From contig NZ_BDBS01000060.1 of assembly GCF_001613105.1 (NCBI RefSeq), positions 1 to 64,000 on the forward strand: a stretch of 64,000 nucleotides of DNA, given 5' to 3'. Every line of letters starts with the position of its first letter. Position 1 is the first letter of the stretch. Made by a program: the position numbers and the translations under genes. Under the pieces are notes generated by a model. The model was given only the letters and a program-made list of their open reading frames with translations. It ran no database searches and had not been told where the DNA came from. This document shows positions 8,975-16,489 of this stretch, piece by piece. This DNA comes from Nocardia pseudobrasiliensis NBRC 108224. GTDB taxonomy: Bacteria; Actinomycetota; Actinomycetes; Mycobacteriales; Mycobacteriaceae.

Positions 8975-9011
8975 GGTCTCCAGCTTAGGCAGCGCGAGCG
9001 GGTCGACCACG

Positions 9012-9180
9012 TCACACCCGGCGCGCACGGTCGTAGTGCCTGCGGGCCTTGGCCCGATTACCGCAGGTGGCCATGGAACACCAGCGGCGACGCCCGCTGG
9101 GTGAGGGATCGAGATACAGCCACGAGCACGCGCCGCAGCGCCGCAGCCGCGCGAGTTCGGGGCTCGACAGCGGCGCGGCA
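9012..9180 (-). pseudogene. CGNR zinc-finger regulator, C-terminal stump
   Basis: Reading the minus strand from about 9180 to a TGA at 9012-9014 gives SSPELARLRRCGACSWLYLD, then SGRRRWCSMATCGNRAKARR. This contains the four zinc cysteines and the CGNR motif of the ABATE/CGNR family of putative regulators. The whole N-terminal ABATE domain (over 100 residues in intact members) is missing and no start codon context precedes the stump. It abuts the stump of a hydrolase gene facing the other way, so one deletion seems to have removed both gene starts and the promoter between them. The boundary near 9180 is my estimate. Confidence 0.75.
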
Positions 9181-9507
9181 TATAGACCGCTGCGCGAAGA
9201 CGACCTGCGGCTGTATCGGCGGCCCTGGCTCGGCCCGGACGGCCAGGCCGCCTTCTACCGCCAGCTCGCGCAGATGAGCGACCGCTACACCGACGAGATC
9301 GAGGACCACTACGACTCGATCGACTGCCCCGTCACCGTGCTGTGGGGCGAACAAGACCGCTGGATCCCTCTGGACCGCGGCCGCGAACTGGCCCGCCGTA
9401 TTCCCGGCGCGACGCTGCGCCCGGTCCCCGAGGCCGGACATCTGCTTCAGGAGGACGCGCCGGAGGCCGTCGTCGCGACCGTGCTCGATGTGCTGGCCGC
9501 CGCATGA
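9181..9507 (+). pseudogene. Alpha/beta hydrolase, C-terminal stump
   Basis: From about 9181 the plus strand encodes the C-terminal half of an alpha/beta hydrolase. YRPLREDDLRLYRRPWLG is followed by CPVTVLWGEQDRWIPLDRG (acid residue strand) and PVPEAGHLLQEDAPEAV (catalytic His). The nucleophile elbow and the core sheet are absent. The open frame can be extended to 9049, but those residues are only the antisense of the CGNR stump, so this is not a short intact gene. The stop codon is intact. Loss of the 5' end together with the neighbouring regulator points to a single deletion. Confidence 0.75.
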
Positions 9508-9677
9508 CATTCGCGAGCCGCCGCCGTCTCCACCGCCCGCGAGCGGTTCGGGTGGGGCCGAGCCGAGCGACCGCACCGGACTGATGGCAGGATGTGCGTG
9601 CCGGCCGACATCCATCGGGCCTCGGCCGACCCCACGCGAGGTGCGACAACACCGCGCTCTCGCGGTGAGCGGCACGC

Positions 9678-9715
9678 GTAACACCAGCGAAACACGACCT
9701 TGATTTCGGGGAAAC
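9678..9715 (+). promoter_or_regulatory. GlnR box upstream of glnA1
   Basis: GTAAC (9678-9682), six bases, GAAAC (9689-9693), six bases, TTGAT (9700-9704), six bases, GAAAC (9711-9715). The alternating a/b sites with exact 6-base spacing match the known actinomycete GlnR binding pattern, with the third element degenerate. The centre is about 95 bases before the glnA1 start codon. Confidence 0.8.
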
Positions 9716-9777
9716 ACCGCATCCATACCGTTCAGCGACGAACCCAGCAATCGGCACCTGGCTGGGAACCGATCCGT

Positions 9778-9783
9778 AAGGAG
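9778..9783 (+). promoter_or_regulatory. Ribosome binding site of glnA1
   Basis: AAGGAG lies six bases before GTG 9790 and decides the start. The possible -10 TACCGT is at 9726-9731. Confidence 0.8.
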
Positions 9784-9789
9784 TACTAA

Positions 9790-11226
9790 GTGGCGTTCAG
9801 CACGGCCGACGAGGTCATCAAGTACATCAAGGAGGAGGAGGTCGAGTACGTCGACGTCCGGTTCACCGACCTCCCCGGTGTGCAGCAGCACTTCTCGATC
9901 CCGGCGAAGTCCTTCACGGCCGATCTGGCCGAGGAGGGTCTGGCGTTCGACGGATCCTCGGTGCGCGGTTTCCAGTCGATCGACGAGTCGGACATGCTGC
10001 TGCTGCCCGACTTCTCGACCGCCCGCATCGATCCCTTCCGGGCCGCCAAGACGCTGAATCTGAACTTCTTCGTCCACGATCCGTTCACCCGCGAGGCCTA
10101 CAGCCGCGACCCGCGCAATATCGCGCGTAAGGCCGAGGAGTACCTGCGCTCGACCGGTATCGCCGACACCGCCTACTTCGGTCCCGAGGCGGAGTTCTAC
10201 ATCTTCGACTCCATCCGCTACGACTCGGCGATCAATGGCGCCTTCTACGAGATCGAGTCGATCTCCGGCTCCTGGAACACCGGCGCGGAGTTCAACCCGG
10301 ACGGCACCCTGAACCGTGGTTACAAGGTGCGCAACAAGGGCGGTTACTTCCCGGTCGCGCCGTACGACCACTACGTCGACCTGCGCGACAAGATCTCGAC
10401 CAATCTGCAGAACGCGGGCTTCGAGCTCGAGCGCGGCCACCACGAGGTGGGCACCGCCGGACAGGCCGAGATCAACTACCGCTTCGACACCCTGCTGGGC
10501 GCGGCCGACGATCTGATGCTGTTCAAGTACATCGTCAAGAACACCGCCTGGGCCGAGGGCAAGACCGTCACCTTCATGCCGAAGCCGCTGTTCGGCGACA
10601 ACGGCTCGGGTATGCACGTGCACCAGTCGCTGTGGAAGGACGGCAAGCCGCTGTTCCACGACGAGGCCGGCTACGGCGGCCTGTCGGATCTGGCGCGCTG
10701 GTACATCGGCGGCATCCTGCACCACGCCCCGTCGCTGCTGGCCTTCACCAACCCGACGGTGAACTCCTACCACCGCCTGGTCCCCGGCTACGAGGCCCCC
10801 ATCAACCTGGTGTACTCGCAGCGCAACCGCTCGGCCGCCGTGCGCATCCCGGTCACGGGCAACAACCCGAAGGCCAAGCGCATCGAGTTCCGCGCCCCCG
10901 ACTCCTCGGGCAACCCGTACCTGGCCTTCGCCGCCATGCTGATGGCCGGCCTGGACGGCATCAAGAAGAAGATCGAGCCCGCGGCCCCGGTCGACAAGGA
11001 CCTCTACGAGCTCCCGCCGGAGGAGGCCAAGAACATCCCGCAGGCCCCCACCAGCCTCGCCTCGGTCATCGACCGGCTCGAGCAGGACCACGAGTACCTC
11101 ACCGAAGGCAATGTCTTCACCGAGGACCTCATCGAGACCTGGATCCAGCTCAAGCGCGACAACGAGATCGCCCCGGTCAACCTGCGCCCGCACCCGTACG
11201 AGTTCGAGCTGTACTTCGACGTGTAA
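9790..11226 (+). CDS. glnA: Glutamine synthetase type I, GlnA1
   Basis: GlnA1 makes glutamine from glutamate, ammonia and ATP as a cytoplasmic dodecamer. The 478-residue sequence shows the beta-grasp signature FDGSSVRGFQSIDESD, the active-site block NDNGSGMHVHQSLW-like region (GDNGSGMHVHQS), and the adenylylation site Tyr406 in DKDLYELPPEE. It is therefore a type I-beta enzyme controlled by GlnE, which is encoded at 37249-40260. Expression is probably under GlnR through the box at 9678-9715. The GTG start follows a clear AAGGAG. In pathogenic mycobacteria GlnA1 is also released outside the cell. A 14-bp hairpin terminates the gene. Confidence 0.98.
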   Translation: MAFSTADEVIKYIKEEEVEYVDVRFTDLPGVQQHFSIPAKSFTADLAEEGLAFDGSSVRGFQSIDESDMLLLPDFSTARIDPFRAAKTLNLNFFVHDPFTREAYSRDPRNIARKAEEYLRSTGIADTAYFGPEAEFYIFDSIRYDSAINGAFYEIESISGSWNTGAEFNPDGTLNRGYKVRNKGGYFPVAPYDHYVDLRDKISTNLQNAGFELERGHHEVGTAGQAEINYRFDTLLGAADDLMLFKYIVKNTAWAEGKTVTFMPKPLFGDNGSGMHVHQSLWKDGKPLFHDEAGYGGLSDLARWYIGGILHHAPSLLAFTNPTVNSYHRLVPGYEAPINLVYSQRNRSAAVRIPVTGNNPKAKRIEFRAPDSSGNPYLAFAAMLMAGLDGIKKKIEPAAPVDKDLYELPPEEAKNIPQAPTSLASVIDRLEQDHEYLTEGNVFTEDLIETWIQLKRDNEIAPVNLRPHPYEFELYFDV

Positions 11227-11248
11227 ATCGGCGTGTAGCAAACACTTC

Positions 11249-11280
11249 CGAGGCCCCAGCCGAATCCGGCTGGGGCCTCG
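11249..11280. terminator. Terminator hairpin after glnA1
   Basis: A perfect 14-bp stem (CGAGGCCCCAGCCG at 11249-11262 with 11267-11280) has a 4-base loop, 22 bases after the stop codon. Confidence 0.85.
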
Positions 11281-11303
11281 GGGGTTGCCGGCCCTGCCGC
11301 GGT

Positions 11304-12659
11304 TCAGTGGGATCCGTTGCTGCTCACCTTCTGCTCGGGACGATCCTGCCGCACCGCCTCACCCAACATCCCCGGAATCCGACTCCGCCGCTCCTCCTCG
11401 AGATCACCGATGATCCGCCCCACTGTGCGGCGGCTGATATCCAGTTGAGAGGAGATCTCCGCCGGAGGCGTATTGGCCTCGTGCAGTTCACGCACCCGAC
11501 GGCGCACGGTCGGATCGCGCCGCCGCGGCTTCGCCACCGCCGCCTTACCGTTCCCGGCGCTCGCGATCGCCGTGCCGGTCCGAGTACTTCCAACCGGCGT
11601 TCCCGTTCCCGCGCTCCCCGCCGATATTCCGTTCCCGGCGCTCACGATCGCCGTGCCGGTCGCGATACCGGCCGTCGTCGGCCCGTTCACGGCGCTGGCC
11701 GCCACCGCGTCGCTCGGCGGAACCCCCAGTGGCGCTGTGGGATACGGGTCGACCCCGGTGGTTTCGGCTGGGTCCGTTGTCGCCGGGTCGGGGCGGGGTC
11801 GGTTGTCGGGCGGGACCGGCAGCCACGGATTCGGCAGTTCCATATCCACCAGCGTCGATGTACTCGACAGCACGCCGATCATGTCCAGCAGCACTTCTCG
11901 TTGGCGCGGCGCGGTCACCAGGCCGCCCTCTTCCACCGCCGCGCGCATCGCCTTCTGCAGACGGCTCATCGCTCGGCGGGTTCGCCAGGTTCCGGCGTGT
12001 GAGTCGCGCAGTGAGCGCGCTCGGTCGTGGGCCAAGGCGACCTCGATCAGGCGGCGCTGGGTGGCTACCTCGCTCGCGGTGCGGTCGGTGGGGTCGGCGA
12101 GGCCGAGTCGGATCAGGATGCGTTCGGGGGTGAGTCGCCAGTTGATTCGGGTGAGCTGGCCGGCTCGGCGGCGTTCCAGCGCCATACTGCGTTCCCAGCC
12201 CCACGCGGCGACCAGCGGTGCGGACAGTCGGATCAGCAGTGTGCCGAGGTTGTCCGCGTCGGTCGCGGCCAGCACCGCGGACAGACAGGTGAGCACCCAC
12301 ATCGCGATGCCGTCCACACCGGCCGATCCACCGTGTCGCTGCGCGGCGCGGGCGCGCAGCGCGGAGGTGATCACCATGATCTCGAGGAATGCGAAGAACA
12401 TGATCCGCAGCGACAAGGTCAGGTGCAGCGATTCCTCGAAGAACACCCACATGCCCTGCGCGCTCACCCCGGTGGCGATCGCCGCCGCGACCACGGTACC
12501 GATCTGCTCGACCGTGAGTTCATGACGCCGAACAAGTTTCACCGCTTGCCGCGCGCTCACGACCACCCCGGCCGTGAGCGCCAGCGTCGCCACGGCGGCC
12601 AGCAGCGCGGGAACGGGGTGCGCGTCGACACCACCGATGAATCGATCGATCAGCCTCAT
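11304..12659 (-). CDS. Membrane protein with C-terminal HTH domain, unknown role
   Basis: The 451-residue protein has about five N-terminal membrane helices (for example PALLAAVATLALTAGVVV and IMFFAFLEIMVITSALRA). A charged cytoplasmic region follows, then a low-complexity Gly/Thr/Ala/Ser linker (about residues 310-380) containing repeated GTAI and SAGNG units. At the C-terminus is a helix-turn-helix like that of site-specific recombinases or sigma region 4 (RRRVRELHEANTPPAEISSQ then LDISRRTVGRIIGDLEEE). The membrane part resembles DUF2637-type proteins of actinomycete mobile elements, but I am not sure. ATG 12659 is chosen over an upstream TTG. It could be a membrane-tethered DNA-binding protein. 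Confidence 0.8.
   Translation of the reverse strand: MRLIDRFIGGVDAHPVPALLAAVATLALTAGVVVSARQAVKLVRRHELTVEQIGTVVAAAIATGVSAQGMWVFFEESLHLTLSLRIMFFAFLEIMVITSALRARAAQRHGGSAGVDGIAMWVLTCLSAVLAATDADNLGTLLIRLSAPLVAAWGWERSMALERRRAGQLTRINWRLTPERILIRLGLADPTDRTASEVATQRRLIEVALAHDRARSLRDSHAGTWRTRRAMSRLQKAMRAAVEEGGLVTAPRQREVLLDMIGVLSSTSTLVDMELPNPWLPVPPDNRPRPDPATTDPAETTGVDPYPTAPLGVPPSDAVAASAVNGPTTAGIATGTAIVSAGNGISAGSAGTGTPVGSTRTGTAIASAGNGKAAVAKPRRRDPTVRRRVRELHEANTPPAEISSQLDISRRTVGRIIGDLEEERRSRIPGMLGEAVRQDRPEQKVSSNGSH
11548..11661 (-). repeat. 33-bp direct repeat inside the membrane-HTH gene
   Basis: Positions 11548-11580 and 11629-11661 are identical except for one base. A shorter, more diverged copy lies between them. 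They encode the GTAI/SAGNG units of the linker, so linker length may vary between strains. Confidence 0.75.
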
Positions 12660-12806
12660 CAGATGGTTCCGATCCTTCCCGGAGTTCGCGCGTACGCCAT
12701 CGCCGATTCTCGACAATCCGCCATGCCGCGCAACCGGAATCGGGGAATCAGTTGCCGAGGATCCGCGGACAGTCGGGCGCCGGGGTGCGCACCGGGGCGG
12801 TGAAAC

Positions 12807-13309
12807 TCAGCCCGGCGCCCCGTCCCGGCAGCGATGTCGCGCGCGGGCCAACTCGGCATTGGCCGCGTCGCTCGCGCTCGCGGGTTGCGCGCCCGAGGAG
12901 GTCAGTTCGGCGATATCGACCAGCTCGACGACCTGCCGGTCCAGCGCGGGCAGTGTGGCCAACGCGGTCAACCGTTCTCGCCCCGATCGTTCGGCGTCGA
13001 TGCGGCCGAGCAGCTCCGTCGCCTCGTCGACATCGAGCGGCCGCCGCCCGCCCAATCGGGCCCGGGCGTCTCGCGCGCGGGTCGCGTATTCGCAGTGCCG
13101 CGCGTACACCCGCCGCGCGATCCCCAGCACCCAGGCCCGCGCGGAACCGCGTCCCGGATCGAAGGTCTCGAAGGAGGTGATGGCCGCGACGAAGTAGGAC
13201 AGCACCAGAGCGAACTGTGCCCGATACAGCGCCTCGAATTCGGTCGCCGGTCCGCCCGCACCGGTGTCGGGAGGAGAACCCGATCGCTCAGCATTTCACT
13301 CACACTCAC
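12807..13309 (-). pseudogene. Broken ECF sigma-70 factor gene
   Basis: The minus strand starts at GTG 13309 (MSVSEMLSDRV). The sigma region 2 sequence EFEALYRAQFALVLSYF is in another frame, whose upstream codons run into TGA with no usable start, so a frameshift lies near 13285. In addition, the text jumps from ALVLSYF straight to VAAITSFETFDPGRGSARAW. In intact relatives about 18-20 residues of region 2.1-2.2, including the part ending in AETF, lie between these blocks, so an internal deletion of about 55-60 bases is likely. Region 4 is present (LPALDRQVVELVDIAELT) but its helix-turn-helix looks degenerate. It is very probably non-functional. Confidence 0.7.
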
Positions 13310-13490
13310 CAATTGCCGCTGTCCGGCCGCACCGTTACACCAGCAAGATCACCAGCTGACCTCGGCCAATTCCGCTTGTCCACAACAAATCTCGGTGAGT
13401 ACGGTTGCGAGTCCCGGTCAGCGAGGTAAGTGCCGCCGATACCACAGAACCCCACCGAACACATAATCAAGGCCCCTACTGTCCCGCGAC

Positions 13491-14366
13491 ATGAGGTTCT
13501 CGTTAGTTTCATTGTTCGGAGCCGCCTTGGCGGTATGTGCGTTGACCGCTACGACCGTAGCCGCCCAGCCCGGGGCGGAACTGGCCGTGGCGGGGGGAAA
13601 GATCGAATTGCAGGGTGCGGTGAACACCCGCGATATCGGGGGATACCGGACCTACGACGGCAAAACCGTGAAGTCCGGCAAGGCCATTCGATCGGATTCA
13701 CTCCAATCGCTGACCGATGCGGATCTGCAGAAGCTGGGCTCACTGCAGTTGAAGCAGGTGATCGATCTGCGGACGGCTCAGGAGGTGCAGTTCTCCGGCG
13801 CGGACAAACTTCCCGCCGGGGTGCCGCTGGTCTCCCGTCCGACCAGCGATACCGGCATGTTCGTGCTGATGCTGCAGCTGATCCAGTCCAAGGACTACCA
13901 GAAGCAGGAGTCGACGCTCGGCAACGGCGGGGCCGAACGAATCATGCAGAACATGTACACCAGCCTCGCCACCGATCCGGATACGAAAGCCAAGGTGGCG
14001 CAGACCATCCGCGATCTGGCCTCCACCGACAAGCCGACCCTCTACCACTGCACGGCCGGTAAGGATCGCACGGGCTGGATCACCTACATCGTGCTGCGCG
14101 CGGTCGGTGTCCCGGAGCAGACCGCTCGCCAGGATTACCTGAAGTCCAACCAATATCGCGCCGCGGCCGACGCGAAACTGCGCGAGCAGGTGAAACAGGC
14201 CGGGCTGATGCAGAATCCGGATCTGCTGATCCCGCTGCAGGAGGTGCGAGACGAATATCTCGATACCGCGGTGAACAAGATCGGCGACTTCGGCCGCTAC
14301 CTCACCGACGGGCTGGGTTTGGACCCGGGCACCATCTTGAAGTTGCGTAAGAATCTCGTCGGCTGA
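13491..14366 (+). CDS. Secreted tyrosine phosphatase, MptpB (Rv0153c)-like
   Basis: The 291-residue protein begins with a signal peptide (SLVSLFGAALAVCALTATTV, cleavage near AAQP). It has the domain of actinobacterial tyrosine/phosphoinositide phosphatases: VNTRDIGGYRTYDG near the start, then the P-loop HCTAGKDRTGW with nucleophile Cys and Arg. M. tuberculosis PtpB has the same loop and dephosphorylates host proteins and lipids, but lacks a classical signal peptide; this one should leave the cell through Sec. A TACTGT -10-like box at 13477-13482 sits eight bases before ATG 13491 and there is no Shine-Dalgarno sequence. A hairpin follows at 14380-14411. Confidence 0.88.
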   Translation: MRFSLVSLFGAALAVCALTATTVAAQPGAELAVAGGKIELQGAVNTRDIGGYRTYDGKTVKSGKAIRSDSLQSLTDADLQKLGSLQLKQVIDLRTAQEVQFSGADKLPAGVPLVSRPTSDTGMFVLMLQLIQSKDYQKQESTLGNGGAERIMQNMYTSLATDPDTKAKVAQTIRDLASTDKPTLYHCTAGKDRTGWITYIVLRAVGVPEQTARQDYLKSNQYRAAADAKLREQVKQAGLMQNPDLLIPLQEVRDEYLDTAVNKIGDFGRYLTDGLGLDPGTILKLRKNLVG

Positions 14367-14379
14367 TTCCCCTATCCGA

Positions 14380-14411
14380 GCCGAAGCCCCCGGAGGCCCT
14401 GGGGCTTCGGC
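14380..14411. terminator. Terminator hairpin after the phosphatase gene
   Basis: An 11-bp stem (GCCGAAGCCCC at 14380-14390 with 14401-14411) has a 10-base loop. Confidence 0.75.
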
Positions 14412-14426
14412 CATTTCGGCTGCCGC

Positions 14427-14606
14427 TCAGATGTGCGGATGGCAGCCCAGCGACGCGCTGTACACCGCGGCCCGGCGCTGCCCGGCCGCCATATTGCGAC
14501 GTTCCTCGCTGGTCAGGGTGCGCCGTGCCCACGAGCGGCGCGCGTAGTCCCGAAGGGCGGGCAGCCAAGGACGGTGATCACCGGTTCGGAAGTGCGGACG
14601 GTTCAT
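14427..14606 (-). CDS. Small basic protein, 59 residues, unknown
   Basis: This short frame runs from ATG 14606 to TGA and encodes MNRPHFRTGDHRPWLPALRD, then YARRSWARRTLTSEERRNMA, and ends SASLGCHPHI. Third codon positions are mostly G or C, like real genes of this genome, and it fills an otherwise empty gap. It is rich in Arg with a predicted helix, and has one Cys near the end. It is not a family I recognise and has no strong ribosome binding site. It lies just downstream of the TY-Chap-like gene on the same strand. A chance frame cannot be excluded. Confidence 0.5.
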   Translation of the reverse strand: MNRPHFRTGDHRPWLPALRDYARRSWARRTLTSEERRNMAAGQRRAAVYSASLGCHPHI

Positions 14607-14755
14607 TGCTGAGACTCACTCTCCCCTCTCGTATGGCGCGGAGTCGCGGACTACCAGTCTTGCACCGAACAATCACGAATTCCGTCAAAATTCGATGAAA
14701 ACAGAAGGTGAACTTCATATGTACGACTCGTCTCGGTGACGATCCGGTCACGGAT

Positions 14756-15205
14756 TCAGATGACGCGGCGGCGCGCGATGGGCCCCAGCACCGAAAGGTC
14801 CAGATCCCCGGACGCTTCGGTCCAGCCCATCGCCCGCAGATCCGCCGGGGATTCGATCCCGAAGGCATCGTGCAGGCCGAAGGCCACCGCACCGGCCAGC
14901 TGCAGCAGTCCGGCCCACGAGATGGGCCAGAACAGCATGCGCCGCCAGTTCTCCACCTCATGGGCCGGCACCGGAGCGCTCCAGCCGAGCTCGCGTAATC
15001 GCCGGTCGGCGGCGTCGGAAATCGGTTCGGCCAGATAGTGATTGCCCGCCAGTTCGACCGTCAGTCGGATGTCGTACTGCAGGAATTGGACGTAGCGATT
15101 GCCCGGCGCGGCGATGATCAGTGTCGCGCGTGAGGGCAGTTCGGATACACAGCGGGCCAGCGCTCGCGCGAACCCGTCCCAGTCCGCTGCCACCGCTTCG
15201 CTCAT
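14756..15205 (-). CDS. YbjN/TY-Chap-like small acidic protein
   Basis: The 149-residue protein starts MSEAVAADWDGFARALARCV and contains ATLIIAAPGNRYVQFLQYD and AGNHYLAEPISDAADRRL. This is the pattern I recall for actinobacterial TY-Chap domains, relatives of the YbjN/type III chaperone fold thought to bind peptides. The second half (FWPISWAGLLQLAGAVAFGL) is more hydrophobic. No signal peptide is visible. The reaction or partner is unknown. The family assignment rests on memory of similar sequences and is moderate. Confidence 0.7.
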   Translation of the reverse strand: MSEAVAADWDGFARALARCVSELPSRATLIIAAPGNRYVQFLQYDIRLTVELAGNHYLAEPISDAADRRLRELGWSAPVPAHEVENWRRMLFWPISWAGLLQLAGAVAFGLHDAFGIESPADLRAMGWTEASGDLDLSVLGPIARRRVI

Positions 15206-15321
15206 TTGTCCCCCGGCGCCCTTCCACCGATGGGCCGATCATACGCCGCCTATCCACTGACGCCGCCGAAATATTGTGTCCGGTACGGCTTTTCCGATTC
15301 CGGTAGTCGAATACCGTTCGC

Positions 15322-16137
15322 TCACTCGATTTCGGTGAGGCGCGCGGTGAGCCGGGCCAGACGGGCCCGAACGCCATGGTTGTCCACGAGCGCAGCCGGT
15401 TTCGCGGGCTCGGCGCGCAGATGGTAGCCACCGTTGACGACGGGGCGGCCGGAGTCGCACAGCGCCGCGATCTCGGCCGCGACCTCGGCGGCCGGGCGAC
15501 CGACCTGGCCGTAGCGCTTCAGCATCGCGGTTCTCATATTCCCGGGATCGACGCCCAGGGCGGTGAACGCGTCGCCGTGGGTCTCGGCGAGCGTGCGGGT
15601 GAACATGGTCAGCGCCAGTTTGGACTGCGCGTAAACCGGCAGCGGCAGATAGTAGCCCTGCTTGCGGTCCAGATCGTGCCAGGCGATGCTGCCGCCGCGA
15701 TGCAGTTCGGAGGAGATGTTGAGCACCCGGCCGCGGGCGGCGGTGAGCGCCGGGGTGAGAGCCCGGGTCAGCACATAGGGCGCGAGGTAGTTGACCTGCA
15801 GGGTCACCTCGTGTCCCGCCGAGGTGCGGGTGCGGCGCTCCGGCCCGGCGATGGCCGCATTGTTGACCAGCAGATCCAGCGCGGGCACGGTCCGCGCCAG
15901 ATCCGCTGCCAGCGTGGCCACTTCGGCCATCTCGGTGAAATCGGCGACCACCAGCCGCAGGCGCAGCGGCTCGGCCCCGTCTTTGACCAGTTCCTCCAGG
16001 GCGCGGTCGCCGCTGCTCTGATCGGGGGCGTGCACGATCACGGTGCGCCCGTCGTCGACCAGGCGCCGGGCGAGCGCGAAGCCGAGTCCGCTGGTGGCTC
16101 CGGTGATCAGCGCGGTACGGGAAATTGCATCAAGCAT
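15322..16137 (-). CDS. Short-chain dehydrogenase/reductase
   Basis: The 271-residue protein has the classical SDR features in order: the NAD(P) loop TALITGATSGLGFALAR, NNAAIAGPE, the serine in NISSELHRGG, and the catalytic pair in YAQSK. The Val/His/Ala after the second strand (VIVHAPDQSS) does not clearly settle NADH versus NADPH. The layout resembles retinol-dehydrogenase-like SDRs of actinobacteria. The start is ATG 16137, with TGAGGAAT about seven bases upstream. The substrate is unknown. Confidence 0.85.
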   Translation of the reverse strand: MLDAISRTALITGATSGLGFALARRLVDDGRTVIVHAPDQSSGDRALEELVKDGAEPLRLRLVVADFTEMAEVATLAADLARTVPALDLLVNNAAIAGPERRTRTSAGHEVTLQVNYLAPYVLTRALTPALTAARGRVLNISSELHRGGSIAWHDLDRKQGYYLPLPVYAQSKLALTMFTRTLAETHGDAFTALGVDPGNMRTAMLKRYGQVGRPAAEVAAEIAALCDSGRPVVNGGYHLRAEPAKPAALVDNHGVRARLARLTARLTEIE

Positions 16138-16242
16138 GGGTCATTCCTCAGGAAGGTGTCCGGCGGACAGCAAAAGGCACGCGAGCGTGGGTATTTCGAA
16201 AGAGAAGCCGCCGTCGGCGGCGATGAAAGTCGGATTCGACCG

Positions 16243-16401
16243 TCAGGCGCGGGGGCCGCACGACGGCGGCTCGTCCTCGCCGCCGAATCCGAACCGCTGC
16301 AGACTCGTCGGCACGGACTCCACGCGGGCCGACCACCCGCGGCGCTCGGTGATCACCGAGTCCACCTGCGGGGCACGACTACTCGCGCGCGGATCGACCA
16401 T
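16243..16401 (-). CDS. Small hypothetical protein, 52 residues
   Basis: The frame from ATG 16401 encodes MVDPRASSRAPQVDSVITER, then RGWSARVESVPTSLQRFG, ending in FGGEDEPPSCGPRA. Third codon positions are strongly G/C, which favours real coding. There is no membrane segment and no recognised motif. The frame remains open further upstream, but this ATG gives the most gene-like product. The ribosome binding site is weak. It sits alone between the ABC permease and the SDR on the same strand. Confidence is limited by the short length. Confidence 0.4.
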   Translation of the reverse strand: MVDPRASSRAPQVDSVITERRGWSARVESVPTSLQRFGFGGEDEPPSCGPRA

Positions 16402-16489
16402 GTATCCATCAGACCGTTCCGCGATATCCCGGGCAAGCTCCCGGGGCCGTCTTGACGAATTCTTACCGGATGGGTGCACCGCGACGCCG

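Noticed and set aside
9049..9507. An intact 152-residue hydrolase starting at 9049.
   Set aside because: Its first 44 residues are antisense of the CGNR stump, and the catalytic nucleophile region is missing.
9058..11241. A 727-codon open frame on the minus strand across glnA1.
   Set aside because: It is the antisense of glnA1, caused by high third-position GC; it shows no domain.
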